A DNA stretch of 64,000 bases from CAWKGV01 sp963849305 (GTDB taxonomy: Bacteria > Pseudomonadota > Alphaproteobacteria > Acetobacterales > Acetobacteraceae): positions 62,001 to 126,000 of the forward strand of contig CAWKGV010000003.1 in NCBI GenBank assembly GCA_963849305.1. The letters are read 5' to 3'. Position 1 is the first letter of the stretch, and every line of letters begins with the position of its first letter. The notes below the pieces were generated by a model. That model made no database searches. It had not been told where the DNA came from and was given only the letters and a program-made list of their open reading frames with translations. Shown here in pieces: positions 1-8,317 of the stretch. The position numbers were made by a program, and so were the translations under genes.

Positions 1-1136
1 CGGCGCACCGCCTCCTGCTGGTCGATCAGGCCCTGGCGCGCCATCTCCACTGCCATGCGCAAGCTGGCCCCCGCGGTGCGCTTGCCGTTGCGGGTTTGCA
101 GCAAATAGAGCTTGCTCCTCTGAACGGTGAATTCGATGTCCTGCATGTCGCGGTAGTGCTGCTCGAGACGCCGGCGGACATCGAACAGTTCCGCGTAGGC
201 GCCGGGCATGGCCGTTTCCATCGGCGTCTCGCCCAGCTTGGTGCGGGCGCACGACAGCGGCTGCGGGGTGCGGATCCCGGCCACCACATCCTCGCCCTGC
301 GCGTTCACCAAATACTCGCCGTAGAACGCGTCTTCGCCGGTCGAGGGGTCGCGGGTGAAGCAAACCCCGGTCGCGCAATCCTCGCCCATGTTGCCGAACA
401 CCATCGCCTGGACGTTAACGGCGGTTCCCCAGTCGGCGGGAATGTCGTGCAAGCGACGATAGGTGATAGCGCGCGGGTTCATCCAACTGCCGAACACGGC
501 GCCGATCGCGCCCCAGAGCTGGTCCTTGGGCTCCTGCGGGAACGGTTTGCCGGTCTCCTGTTCGATCATATCCTTGTAGCCGGCGACCACTCGCTGCCAG
601 TCCTGCGCGGTGAGCGCAGTGTCCTCGGTCACGCCGGTGTCAAGCTTTGCGTCCTCGATGACCTCCTCGAACCGGTGGTGATCGACGCCAAGCACGACGG
701 AGCCGTACATTTGAATGAATCGTCGATAGCTGTCCCAGGCGAAGCGGGTGTCATCGGCGGCGCGGGCAAGACCATCAACGGTCGCATCGTTGAGGCCGAG
801 GTTGAGGACCGTGTCCATCATGCCCGGCATCGAGACGCGCGCGCCGGAACGGACCGACACGAGCAGCGGCTGGCTCGGATCGCCGAAGCAACGGCCGACG
901 GCCTTCTCGATGCGCGCCAAGGCTTCTCGTACCTGCGGCGCCAGGTCGGCCGGGTATTGGCGGCTGTTCTTATAAAATTCGGTGCAAACCTCGGTGGTGA
1001 TGGTGAACCCCGGCGGAACCGGGAGGCCGATGCTTGCCATCTCGGCCAGGTTGGCGCCCTTTCCGCCGAGCAGGTCACGCATGTCCGCGCGGCCTTCGTT
1101 GTGACCGGCACCAAAGCTGTACACCCATTGGGGCAT
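1..1136 (-). CDS. ppdK: Pyruvate, phosphate dikinase, N-terminal part (runs off the window)
   Basis: The minus strand is open from the ATG at 1136 to the window edge, about 378 codons, with no stop because the gene continues outside. The protein begins MPQWVYSFG and has the PPDK nucleotide-binding start: LLGGKGANLAEM near residue 22, PVPPGFTITTE, then SVRSGARVSMPGMMDT. The usual protein is about 880-900 residues, so the swivelling phospho-histidine and PEP/pyruvate domains lie outside. The enzyme interconverts pyruvate, ATP and phosphate with PEP, AMP and pyrophosphate in the cytoplasm. It lies 11 bp downstream of glyS on the same strand and is probably cotranscribed. The long plus-strand frames here are shadows. 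Confidence 0.95.
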   Translation of the reverse strand, partial: MPQWVYSFGAGHNEGRADMRDLLGGKGANLAEMASIGLPVPPGFTITTEVCTEFYKNSRQYPADLAPQVREALARIEKAVGRCFGDPSQPLLVSVRSGARVSMPGMMDTVLNLGLNDATVDGLARAADDTRFAWDSYRRFIQMYGSVVLGVDHHRFEEVIEDAKLDTGVTEDTALTAQDWQRVVAGYKDMIEQETGKPFPQEPKDQLWGAIGAVFGSWMNPRAITYRRLHDIPADWGTAVNVQAMVFGNMGEDCATGVCFTRDPSTGEDAFYGEYLVNAQGEDVVAGIRTPQPLSCARTKLGETPMETAMPGAYAELFDVRRRLEQHYRDMQDIEFTVQRSKLYLLQTRNGKRTAGASLRMAVEMARQGLIDQQEAVR

Positions 1137-1147
1137 TGGCGACTCCG

Positions 1148-3208
1148 TTAGCCTTCGATCTTCGAGAAATCTGCGATGCGATCCATGGTCGCGCGGACTT
1201 GGTTGAGCAAACGCAGGCGATTGCGGCGCAATTCCGGTTCCGCCGTGTTGACGGTCACGCGATCGAAGAAGGCGTCCACACTGGGACGGAGCGTCGCCAT
1301 TGGACCGATCGCCTCATTGTAAGCTTCGCGGTCGAGAGGATCATCGAGGGCTGAACGACCATCCCGGAGCGCCTGCGCGAGATCCTTTTCCTCCGGTTCC
1401 CGCAGCAGCGACGTCTCCACATCTCCGTCTTGAGGACCGTCCTTCCGCTCTTCTATCCGCAAGATCCTGGCCGCGCGGCGATAGGCGGTGAGCAAGTCGC
1501 TTCCGACATCCGTTCCGAGAAGCGCGGCAACCGTATTGGCGCGAGCTTCCAGTCTTGTGAAATCATCGTCCTGAGCAACGCCGAACGCCGCGGCGATCAC
1601 GTCGTGCCGCCGGCCCTCCGAGCGCAACTGCACGCGCAAGCGTTCAACCAGAAAATCCAGAATATCCGAGGAGGGAGCGGGGTTGATCCCCCGTTCCCGG
1701 AGGCCGTCGCCAGCCACTTCGATGAGCTGCCTCAAGCCGAACCGCAACCCGTTCTCCCGAATGATCCGGATGACGCCAAGCCCCGCACGCCGCAGGGCAA
1801 ATGGATCGCCGGAGCCTGTCGGCCTCTCGCCGATGGCGAAGAAGCCAGCGAGCTGGTCGAGCTTGTCAGCTAGCGCGACCACGATCGAGACGGGAGCGGA
1901 CGGCACCGCATCGGAAGGGCCTTTGGGGGCATAGTGATCCCGAATGGCGTCGGCGACCTCGGTGGGTTCGCGGTCGTGCAACGCGTAATAGCGCCCCATC
2001 ACCCCTTGCAACTCGGGGAATTCGCCGACCATGCCGGTAACAAGATCCGCTTTTGCGAGTTCTGCGGCGCGGTCGGCGGTCTTGAGGGCGGCTCCGACTT
2101 TCGGGGCGATCGTCCGCGCCAGGAGGCGCAGGCGTTTTACGCGCTCGCCTTGGCTGCCGAGCTTGGCATGGAAGGTAATCTGATCGAGCTGTGGTATTCG
2201 GGAGGCGAGCGGGGTCTTGCGATCGAGATCCCAGAAATGCCGGGCATCCTCGAACCGCGCCCGCAGCACGCGCTCGTTGCCGGTGATGATCGTGGCGCCG
2301 CCGTCGTCGGCTTCAATATTGGCGGCGAAGCCGAACCAGGGGGCGGTGTCCCCGTCCGCCGTGCGCAGCGCGAAGTAACGCAGGTTGACGCGCATCGAGA
2401 CCTGCATGACTTCCGGGGGCAGTTCCATGAAGGTCTGATCGATCCGGCCGAGTAGCGGCACCGGCCACTCCACCAGGCCGGCCACTTCATCGAGCAGACC
2501 CGGATCGTCCACCACGGTTAGGTCTTTGGCGGCAGCCGCGGCTTCGATGCCATGGGCGATGCGGCGGCGGCGCTCAGCCGCGTCCACCAGCACGCGCCGT
2601 TCGGCGAGCTTTTCCCTCCAATCGGCGCAGGACGACACCGGGAAGGCCCCTGGAGCGTGGAAACGGTGTCCCTCGGTAAGATTGGAGGCCGCCAGCCCGT
2701 GCGCGTCATCCGTTCCTTCGCGCAGATCGAACGGGACGATAACGCCTTCGAGCAAGCAGACAATGCGCCGGAGCGGGCGTATCCAAGTGAAGGCGCTGGT
2801 GCCGCCCCAGCGCATGGATTTCGGCCAGGGGAATCGGCGAAGCAGCGGCGGCAGGGCCCTGGCGATCAACGCCGGAGCGGGCACCGCTTCAATGCTCTTG
2901 TCCAGAACCCAATACTCGCCCTCCGGCCGGAGCTGCTCGCGGGACGCCCTGTGTTTGCGCAGGAAACCCGCGAGCGCCTGCTCGGGCGAGGCAAGCCGAG
3001 GGCCGCGCTCGGTATTGCTGCTGGCCTCGACTTCCGAATTAACCGCCATCTTAACCGCGATACGGCGAGGGCCGTGGAAGACCGCGGTTGCTTGTGGCGC
3101 AAGCGGAAGCAGGGCGGCGGCCACCAGGCGCGCCAAGTCGGCGGCTCCTCCGGACTGCATTCGCGCCGGGATTTCTTCGCTGAACAGTTCGAGGAAGAAT
3201 TCTGGCAT
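1148..3208 (-). CDS. glyS: Glycyl-tRNA synthetase beta subunit
   Basis: This 686-residue protein begins MPEFFLELFSEEIPARMQ, the typical GlyS start, and has the full family length. GlyS pairs with GlyQ in the alpha2-beta2 enzyme that charges tRNA-Gly; the beta subunit carries the tRNA-recognition domains. The conserved stretch GFAANIEADDG near the middle and an alpha-helical C-terminal anticodon-binding region are visible. The start lies only 2 nt after the vapC stop (TGA AC ATG), and no convincing Shine-Dalgarno sequence precedes it, so translation may be coupled to vapC. In most genomes glyS directly follows glyQ; here a toxin-antitoxin pair separates them. Confidence 0.97.
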   Translation of the reverse strand: MPEFFLELFSEEIPARMQSGGAADLARLVAAALLPLAPQATAVFHGPRRIAVKMAVNSEVEASSNTERGPRLASPEQALAGFLRKHRASREQLRPEGEYWVLDKSIEAVPAPALIARALPPLLRRFPWPKSMRWGGTSAFTWIRPLRRIVCLLEGVIVPFDLREGTDDAHGLAASNLTEGHRFHAPGAFPVSSCADWREKLAERRVLVDAAERRRRIAHGIEAAAAAKDLTVVDDPGLLDEVAGLVEWPVPLLGRIDQTFMELPPEVMQVSMRVNLRYFALRTADGDTAPWFGFAANIEADDGGATIITGNERVLRARFEDARHFWDLDRKTPLASRIPQLDQITFHAKLGSQGERVKRLRLLARTIAPKVGAALKTADRAAELAKADLVTGMVGEFPELQGVMGRYYALHDREPTEVADAIRDHYAPKGPSDAVPSAPVSIVVALADKLDQLAGFFAIGERPTGSGDPFALRRAGLGVIRIIRENGLRFGLRQLIEVAGDGLRERGINPAPSSDILDFLVERLRVQLRSEGRRHDVIAAAFGVAQDDDFTRLEARANTVAALLGTDVGSDLLTAYRRAARILRIEERKDGPQDGDVETSLLREPEEKDLAQALRDGRSALDDPLDREAYNEAIGPMATLRPSVDAFFDRVTVNTAEPELRRNRLRLLNQVRATMDRIADFSKIEG

Positions 3209-3210
3209 GT

Positions 3211-3606
3211 TCAGGCTTTTAGCGCCGATTCGATGTCGGTCTGGGCGAAGTCATTTCCCTTGAAGAGAAGGGGCTCGCGGCGCTCCTTCGCAAGCGCGTG
3301 TGAGAAGCAGTCACCCAGGTTTAGTCGCGCAGGGTGAACACCGCGGCCGTAATCGGTATGTGCGCGACGTGCCCGCACGGCAATGGTCGCCGTTACTGGT
3401 GCGATCTCCAGGCGCAGAAACTCCGTCAATTCATCGAAACGCAGCGCCACAGCGGAGTTCCTGTTCCGGTCCACGACGATCGCCGCCTCAACCCAATTCG
3501 CTGCCGATATACTAAGCCTGTGGGCATCAAGCATTGCGCGCGCGAAGCTCTCCTCGTCCTCTTCCTTGAGTATGACGGCCAGAAGCGCGGAGCTATCCAC
3601 AATCAC
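3211..3606 (-). CDS. vapC: VapC-type PIN-domain ribonuclease toxin
   Basis: A 131-residue single-domain PIN protein, the usual VapC length. The acidic PIN residues are visible: Asp4 in MIVDSSALLAV, a Glu in SAANWVEAA near residue 43, Asp in NLGDCFSHALAK near residue 100, and a further Asp in FKGNDFAQTDI. VapC toxins cut tRNA or rRNA using Mg2+. It overlaps vapB by 4 bp (ATGA), the normal toxin-antitoxin arrangement. What is odd is its place: inside the glyQ-glyS operon, with its stop 2 nt before the glyS start. Confidence 0.9.
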   Translation of the reverse strand: MIVDSSALLAVILKEEDEESFARAMLDAHRLSISAANWVEAAIVVDRNRNSAVALRFDELTEFLRLEIAPVTATIAVRARRAHTDYGRGVHPARLNLGDCFSHALAKERREPLLFKGNDFAQTDIESALKA

Positions 3607-3866
3607 CGTGGCAAGCCATCGTCGTCGTAGAGCCAGCTGTGATCGGATGACGGCAGCGGCTCCCCCATTTGCCGGCGTATGTCCGCCGTGATTTGGCGTA
3701 GTCGCGTCAGGCGCTCGTCCCCATCCCTGCTCCGCTTCTCCCGCTCCAGGCGCTCGCGTAACGCTGTGGTAACAGCCGTTGTGAGGGACTCGCCGGTCAG
3801 TTCAGACAGCTCCGAGGCGAGACGATACGCATCCTCGCCCTTGATGTTGAGTTGAGCGCCCATCAT
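3603..3866 (-). CDS. vapB: VapB-family antitoxin
   Basis: An 87-residue protein starting MMGAQLNIKGEDAYRLA, with LTGESLTTAVTTALRERLE, the pattern of the short VapB antitoxins (Rv0623/PSK type) that bind DNA through their N-terminus and a cognate PIN toxin through their C-terminus. The C-terminal tail ending SWLYDDDGLPR is the likely toxin-binding segment. Two ATGs lie in tandem (3866 and 3863). It precedes and overlaps vapC. VapB-VapC complexes usually repress their own promoter; one might lie in the 61 bp between glyQ and vapB, but I see no clear operator. Confidence 0.87.
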   Translation of the reverse strand: MMGAQLNIKGEDAYRLASELSELTGESLTTAVTTALRERLEREKRSRDGDERLTRLRQITADIRRQMGEPLPSSDHSWLYDDDGLPR

Positions 3867-3927
3867 GATTGATCCTGGTAGAAAACACGCTCTGGATTGG
3901 TAGAACTAGGGTCGACCAGCGAGTTTG

Positions 3928-4791
3928 TCACGCCTCCCCTGCAACCCACGCTTCGCAGCATGATTTGGCCAGTGCCCGAACCCGGCCGATGTAGCTCGCG
4001 CGCTCGGTGACGCTGATGACGCCACGAGCGTCCAGCAGGTTGAACAGGTGACTGGCTTTGATGCATTGATCGTACGCGGGCAGGACCAGAGCGCGTGCGA
4101 GCAGGGCGGCGCATTCCTGTTCGGCATCGGCGAAGTGCCGGGTCAGCATCTCCGTGTCTGAGTACTCGAAATTGTGGGCGCTGTATTCACGCTCCGCTCG
4201 TAGGAACACGTCCCCGTAGGTCACGCCGGCGCCGTTGAAGTCGAGGGCGAAGACGTTGTCCACGTCCTGCACGTACATGGCGAGGCGCTCGATCCCGTAG
4301 GTCATCTCGAAGCTGGGTAGGTTTACGGGAATCCCCCCGACTTGCTGGAAATAGGTGAATTGCCCGACTTCCATGCCGTCGCACCAGACTTCCCAACCGA
4401 GGCCCCAAGCGCCCAAGGTCGGGCTCTCCCAATCGTCCTCGACGAAGCGGAAATCGTGGCGCAGTGGATCGAGCCCCATCTCCCGGTAGCTCGCAAGGAG
4501 CAATTCCTGGGCGTCGGCCGGGCTTGGCTTGATGATAACCTGGTATTGATAGTAGTGCTGAAGCCGGTTGGGGTTCTCGCCGTAGCGCCCGTCATTTGGC
4601 CGGCGGCTCGGCTGGACATAGGCGGCGCGCCACGGGCGAGGGCCCAGGGCGCGGAGGGTGGTGGCCGGGTGAAACGTGCCGGCGCCCATCTCCACGTCGT
4701 ATGGCTGGAGGATAACGCATCCTTGGCGTGCCCAAAATTGGTGCAGAGACAGGATCAGCTCCTGGAAGCTCGGGGTACGGTTACGGTCCAT
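3928..4791 (-). CDS. glyQ: Glycyl-tRNA synthetase alpha subunit
   Basis: A 287-residue class II synthetase catalytic subunit. The start at 4791 (MDRNRTPSFQELILSL) is chosen because the family begins there; the frame is open 37 codons further upstream without family-like sequence. Motifs include FWARQGCVILQPYD, EMGAGTFHP, RWAYVQPSRRP-type motif 2 (here RAAYVQPSRRPNDGRYGENP) and YGIERLAMYVQ. It forms the alpha2-beta2 enzyme with GlyS. The order is glyQ, vapB, vapC, glyS, ppdK on the minus strand, so the operon is interrupted by the toxin-antitoxin pair. Confidence 0.97.
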   Translation of the reverse strand: MDRNRTPSFQELILSLHQFWARQGCVILQPYDVEMGAGTFHPATTLRALGPRPWRAAYVQPSRRPNDGRYGENPNRLQHYYQYQVIIKPSPADAQELLLASYREMGLDPLRHDFRFVEDDWESPTLGAWGLGWEVWCDGMEVGQFTYFQQVGGIPVNLPSFEMTYGIERLAMYVQDVDNVFALDFNGAGVTYGDVFLRAEREYSAHNFEYSDTEMLTRHFADAEQECAALLARALVLPAYDQCIKASHLFNLLDARGVISVTERASYIGRVRALAKSCCEAWVAGEA

Positions 4792-4925
4792 GCGCGCAGC
4801 CTGACGTTGACGCGCCGCAACATAGGCGCCCGCCACGCGCGGGTGCAAGGCAAGCGGCGGGGCCGCTTCGCTCGAGTTGAAGCGGCCCTTCGGCGTCGCC
4901 AATTCTCGGCTCCGGAGGGACCGAC

Positions 4926-5360
4926 GTGCGCGTAGACGGCCTAAGCGATGAGGCTATCCGGGACGTGCTGACGACAACGAGGCGCATCGCTGTGGTCGGC
5001 GCCTCGGCAAAGCCGTGGAGGCCCTCGCACGAAGTGCTTGGGTTCCTTCTTGCGCGGGGCTACGACGCCACCCCGGTCAATCCGAGGCTTGCCGGCCAGA
5101 CGGTCAGGGGACGACGCGTCGCGGGGAGCCTTGACGAAGCGACGCCATTGGAAATGGTGGACGTGTTCCGCAATTGGGTTCATGCCGGGGCCGTTGTGGA
5201 GGCCGCCATTCGGCTCGCCGCACGGGTGGTATGGATGCAGCTCGGGGTCGTGGACGAGGCGGCGGCCGGGCGAGGACGCGCAGCAGGGCTCATCATGGTG
5301 ATGGACCGCTGCCCGGTGATCGAATGGAGCCGGCTGGGGCTGGCCGGAGGGGGACGCTGA
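4926..5360 (+). CDS. CoA-binding (YccU-like) protein
   Basis: A 144-residue protein starting at a GTG. It has the CoA_binding_2 Rossmann pattern: RRIAVVGASAKPWRPSHEV near residue 19, GYDATPVNPRLAGQ, and VVWMQLGVVDEAAA. Family members bind CoA through this fold, but the physiological role is not established. It is divergent from glyQ. Its TGA overlaps the ATG of the next gene (TGATG at 5358-5362), so the two are probably translationally coupled. Confidence 0.85.
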   Translation: MRVDGLSDEAIRDVLTTTRRIAVVGASAKPWRPSHEVLGFLLARGYDATPVNPRLAGQTVRGRRVAGSLDEATPLEMVDVFRNWVHAGAVVEAAIRLAARVVWMQLGVVDEAAAGRGRAAGLIMVMDRCPVIEWSRLGLAGGGR

Positions 5361-6253
5361 TGACGAACGAGGAACGCGACATCATCGCCGCTTTCATCGC
5401 TCGGGTGAGCGGCGCGCAGGCGCCGCAGGCCCAGAGCACGTGGGGCGGAGCCTCGGTGCCCGCCACGCAGCAAGCGCCGGCGCTGCCCCCGGTCGATCCG
5501 GAGGCGGACGCGTTCATCACGGAGCAGTTCCAGAAGTATCCGGGCGCGCGTTACCGAATCACTCAGCTCGCCTTCGTCGAGGAGCACGCGCTGATCGAGG
5601 CACAAAACCGGATCAAGCGGCTCGAGTGGGAGTTGCAGCAGGCACAGCAGGCGGCGCAACAGCAGGCGGGGCAGCAGGGCCAGTCGCATGGCGGGTTCTT
5701 TAGCGGGCTGTTCGGTGGCGGTCGTTCGCAATCCGCGCCCCGGCCGGCATGGGGGCCGGGCGGCGCGCCACCCAACTACCAGTACCAGCAATCGGCGCCT
5801 CCACCATCGCCGCAATACCCCCCGGGCTACCAACCGGGGGTGTTCCAACGCTCGGGCTCAGGCTTTCTCGGCTCGGCGTTGACCACCGCCGCAGGGGTCG
5901 CGGGCGGAATGCTGGCCGCCGATGCCATCCGGGACATGTTCTCGCCACGCGAGTCCTTAGGCGGCTTGGGGGCGGGTGGAGGGGCAGGAGTGCTCGGCGG
6001 TCCGTGGGGTGGGGCCGATGCAGCAGCGCCGACCGACCCGGGCTATGTGGATCAGGGTAGCTGGAGCGTGCCCGATCCTAGTGCGGCTCCGCCCGACCAG
6101 GGCTCCACTGACCAGGGGAGCTGGGATCAGGGTGGTGCCGACCAGTCGGGTTGGACCGATCCCGCTAACGACCCGAACGCGGGCGGCTGGGATCAGGGCG
6201 GAGGCGGATGGGACCAGGGAGGCGGTGGCTCGGACGATGATTCGCTGATCTGA
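5360..6253 (+). CDS. DUF2076 family protein
   Basis: A 297-residue protein beginning MTNEERDIIAAFIARVSG, the DUF2076 start. An N-terminal helical domain (about residues 1-100) ends in a Gln-rich coiled region (QQAQQAAQQQAGQQ). A glycine-rich linker, a hydrophobic glycine-zipper-like stretch near residues 170-190 (GSALTTAAGVAGGMLAADA) and a C-terminal tail of repeated Asp-Gln-Gly-(Ser/Gly)-Trp units follow. It may associate with membrane through the glycine-zipper segment. Function is unknown. The start overlaps the stop of the preceding gene. Confidence 0.85.
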   Translation: MTNEERDIIAAFIARVSGAQAPQAQSTWGGASVPATQQAPALPPVDPEADAFITEQFQKYPGARYRITQLAFVEEHALIEAQNRIKRLEWELQQAQQAAQQQAGQQGQSHGGFFSGLFGGGRSQSAPRPAWGPGGAPPNYQYQQSAPPPSPQYPPGYQPGVFQRSGSGFLGSALTTAAGVAGGMLAADAIRDMFSPRESLGGLGAGGGAGVLGGPWGGADAAAPTDPGYVDQGSWSVPDPSAAPPDQGSTDQGSWDQGGADQSGWTDPANDPNAGGWDQGGGGWDQGGGGSDDDSLI

Positions 6254-6270
6254 GGGCGGCAAGGAACTGG

Positions 6271-6867
6271 ATGCTCTCATTCGGGCCGCCGACGACGCGC
6301 ACCGTCCATTTGTGCATCGACATGCAGCGCGTGTTTGCGGAGGACACGCCTTGGCATACGCCGTGGATGCCGCGCGTATTGCCGATGGTCCGCCGAATTG
6401 CTGAGGCGCACCCAAGCGAAACCGTTTTCACTCGTTTCGTTCCCCCCCAGAGGCCAGATTCGGTAACCGGAAGCTGGCGGCGCTATTACGAGCGATGGCA
6501 AGACCTTACGCTTGAGCATGCGGACCCGGCGCTGTTTGACCTGATCGGCGATCTCGCGCGTCTGACGCCGCCCGCCTCGGTGGTGCCGAAATCCGTCTAT
6601 TCCCCCTGGCTCGATCCGAGCTTCCGCCGCCAGATCGATATTCGCGCTCCGATCGCCCTGGTTATCACCGGCGCTGAGACGGACGTGTGTGTTCTTGCCG
6701 CCGTACTGGGCGCGGTCGATCGCGGGTTCCGGGTGGTATTGCCGACTGACGCGCTATGCAGCTCGTCGGATGCCACGCACGACGCGCTGATCACACTCTA
6801 TCACCAACGCTATGCCGAGCAGATCGAGACGGCAACGACGGACGAAGTTCTCGCCGCGTGGTGCTGA
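6271..6867 (+). CDS. Isochorismatase-like cysteine hydrolase
   Basis: A 198-residue protein of the isochorismatase/nicotinamidase superfamily. The catalytic triad is visible: Asp17 in LCIDMQRVF, Lys107 in VVPKSVYSPW and Cys140 in GAETDVCVLAAV. These enzymes hydrolyse amide or ether bonds in small molecules; the substrate cannot be read from sequence. It starts 17 bp after the DUF2076 gene on the same strand and is probably cotranscribed. Confidence 0.88.
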   Translation: MLSFGPPTTRTVHLCIDMQRVFAEDTPWHTPWMPRVLPMVRRIAEAHPSETVFTRFVPPQRPDSVTGSWRRYYERWQDLTLEHADPALFDLIGDLARLTPPASVVPKSVYSPWLDPSFRRQIDIRAPIALVITGAETDVCVLAAVLGAVDRGFRVVLPTDALCSSSDATHDALITLYHQRYAEQIETATTDEVLAAWC

Positions 6868-6877
6868 CCGACGCCCG

Positions 6878-7540
6878 TTAGCCGCTGATTTGGCTCACAC
6901 GAGCCGCGATGATGGCCGGATGCGGCGGCGCGTCGGGCGCTGAGCCGGCGGCATGTGCCTCGGCCGCCTCCGGCAACCGCAGCGTCACCGTGGTTCCTCG
7001 ATCCGCCTGGAAAACGACATCAAGCGTTCCACCCTGCGATTTCGCCAACCGTTCGGCAATACCGAATCGTGCATCTTGCATATCCCGACTCGGTCCAGCG
7101 CCGTCATCGACAACCGCGATCTGGATGAAGCCGCCGCGCTTTATGAGGGTCACCAGAACCCGTCCGCCGGAACTCTGCAAAATCGCGTTGCGGATGACAT
7201 CGGAGACGATGTCCCTCAGGGCCAATCGATCCGCCTGCACGATTAATCCCGGCTCGGCCGCAAGCTCCAGATGGACCAACGCCCCTGCCGCGAGGCCATC
7301 GAGGCGGTCCAGAATCCCTCGGACCTCCGTGGCCAGGGCGAACTCGTTCCCGTCGTGCGGTCCCTCGCTGTCCGCGCATGATTGGGCGGGGGGAGCACTG
7401 GCGTGTTTGCGGCGGCCTTCAAGCTCACGCCGGCTCACTAGGCCACCGGCCATTAGCACCGCCGAGGCCGCCCCAGAGACGGCGATCAGGGACACCCACA
7501 ACAGGCGAACCGGGGTAAGCACGCTTGCGAGCCAGGGCAT
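6878..7540 (-). CDS. Membrane-anchored histidine-kinase-type ATPase without a phosphoacceptor domain
   Basis: A 220-residue protein. An N-terminal hydrophobic segment (about residues 8-33, VRLLWVSLIAVSGAASAVLMAG) is followed by a short linker and one HATPase_c domain: N box DVIRNAILQSSGG, G1 box VVDDGAGPSRD, and a G2-like RGTTVTLRLP. There is no HisKA dimerisation helix with its phosphoacceptor His, no HAMP and no input domain. This may be a remnant kinase, or an ATP-binding regulator that acts on other proteins. No response regulator is adjacent. It converges on the cysteine hydrolase with a 10-bp gap. Confidence 0.8.
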   Translation of the reverse strand: MPWLASVLTPVRLLWVSLIAVSGAASAVLMAGGLVSRRELEGRRKHASAPPAQSCADSEGPHDGNEFALATEVRGILDRLDGLAAGALVHLELAAEPGLIVQADRLALRDIVSDVIRNAILQSSGGRVLVTLIKRGGFIQIAVVDDGAGPSRDMQDARFGIAERLAKSQGGTLDVVFQADRGTTVTLRLPEAAEAHAAGSAPDAPPHPAIIAARVSQISG

Positions 7541-7603
7541 ACCGGCCTATACACCAAGAAGTTGTGACCATGCAAGAATTTTTACGTGATACCGCACAAC
7601 TAA

Positions 7604-7643
7604 GCCATTAATGCCCAGAGATTAGATTTTTCTCATTAATGGC
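7604..7643. repeat. 10-bp perfect inverted repeat in an AT-rich patch
   Basis: GCCATTAATG at 7604-7613 is matched by CATTAATGGC at 7634-7643 with a 20-bp T-rich spacer. It lies upstream of the divergently oriented HATPase gene and next to the TTC38-like remnant. The AT-richness contrasts with the surrounding DNA. It could be an operator or a hairpin; no gene is encoded here. Confidence 0.5.
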
Positions 7644-8090
7644 ATGTAAATTGACACGCTTGGCCCGCAGGATGGACCGGATGACGTTCTATGCAAAGCC
7701 TGTGGACGGCAGCGGCGGGCGTAGCCCCGCGTCTGCCCGGCGGCACTGGACCGCGGGCGGCCCGTTTGAGCACCAGGCGTACGTCTCGGGATAGAGATCG
7801 CCCGGAAGCCCGTCCGGCGGCTTCCGCCTCGCTATAGCGGCCAGACAGCTCGAGGGCGAAAGCGGCGGCACCCGAGAAGATTGCGTAACCGGGCAGGTCG
7901 GCATGCCAGTGCCGCTCGACCGTCTGGATCGAGGCCAGCATCGCGTCGGGTCGGCCCAAGCAGAAATGAACGAAATGCGCGACTCGTAACGCGGGCATAT
8001 CGCGCAGATGAGAGCGAGGAATTCTTCCCACACGGCAACGGCGCGTCCAAGCTGCCCGGCAGCCCGATGCGGTTAGCCGGTCTTAACACG
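7640..8090 (-). pseudogene. Decayed TTC38-like tetratricopeptide protein fragment
   Basis: Minus-strand translation gives ALRVAHFVHFCLGRPDAM, HWHADLPGYAIFSGAAAFALE and SGRYSEAEAAGRA, a pattern typical of TTC38-like tetratricopeptide proteins around their central repeats. The similarity moves to another frame after AGRASGR (near 7830), and there is no start or complete C-terminus. The usual protein exceeds 400 residues, so this is a short, broken remnant. The family assignment comes from remembered pattern only. Confidence 0.55.
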
Positions 8091-8110
8091 GAACCGTTCC
8101 CGGCGGTGCG

Positions 8111-8130
8111 GGCGCAAAAACATTTGCGCC
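8111..8130. other. 8-bp hairpin upstream of cysD
   Basis: GGCGCAAA at 8111-8118 pairs perfectly with TTTGCGCC at 8123-8130 around an AACA loop. It lies about 190 bp upstream of cysD. No T-run follows on either strand, so a rho-independent terminator is not supported; a protein-binding or RNA regulatory site is possible. The rest of 8131-8317 shows no gene. Confidence 0.4.
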
Positions 8131-8317
8131 GAAAAGTCCGTTCAAGTAGAGGCTTCGGCGATCAATCCACCACTTTGGGGCCGCGCAGCGCGAGTCCGCT
8201 ATGGGCCGTCTTTATCCCGCAACAGAGCAGAATCGAGGAGGCTTGCATTAAGCCCAGACCCGCAACTTGTCTCGGGCAAAATCGCGAGCGGCCTTGTAAC
8301 AGAAGAAAAGCAGTGAC

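Noticed and set aside
96..1151. Long plus-strand open frame of about 350 codons
   Set aside because: It is antisense to ppdK, whose minus-strand translation has clear PPDK motifs. The plus-strand product looks like GC-rich shadow sequence.
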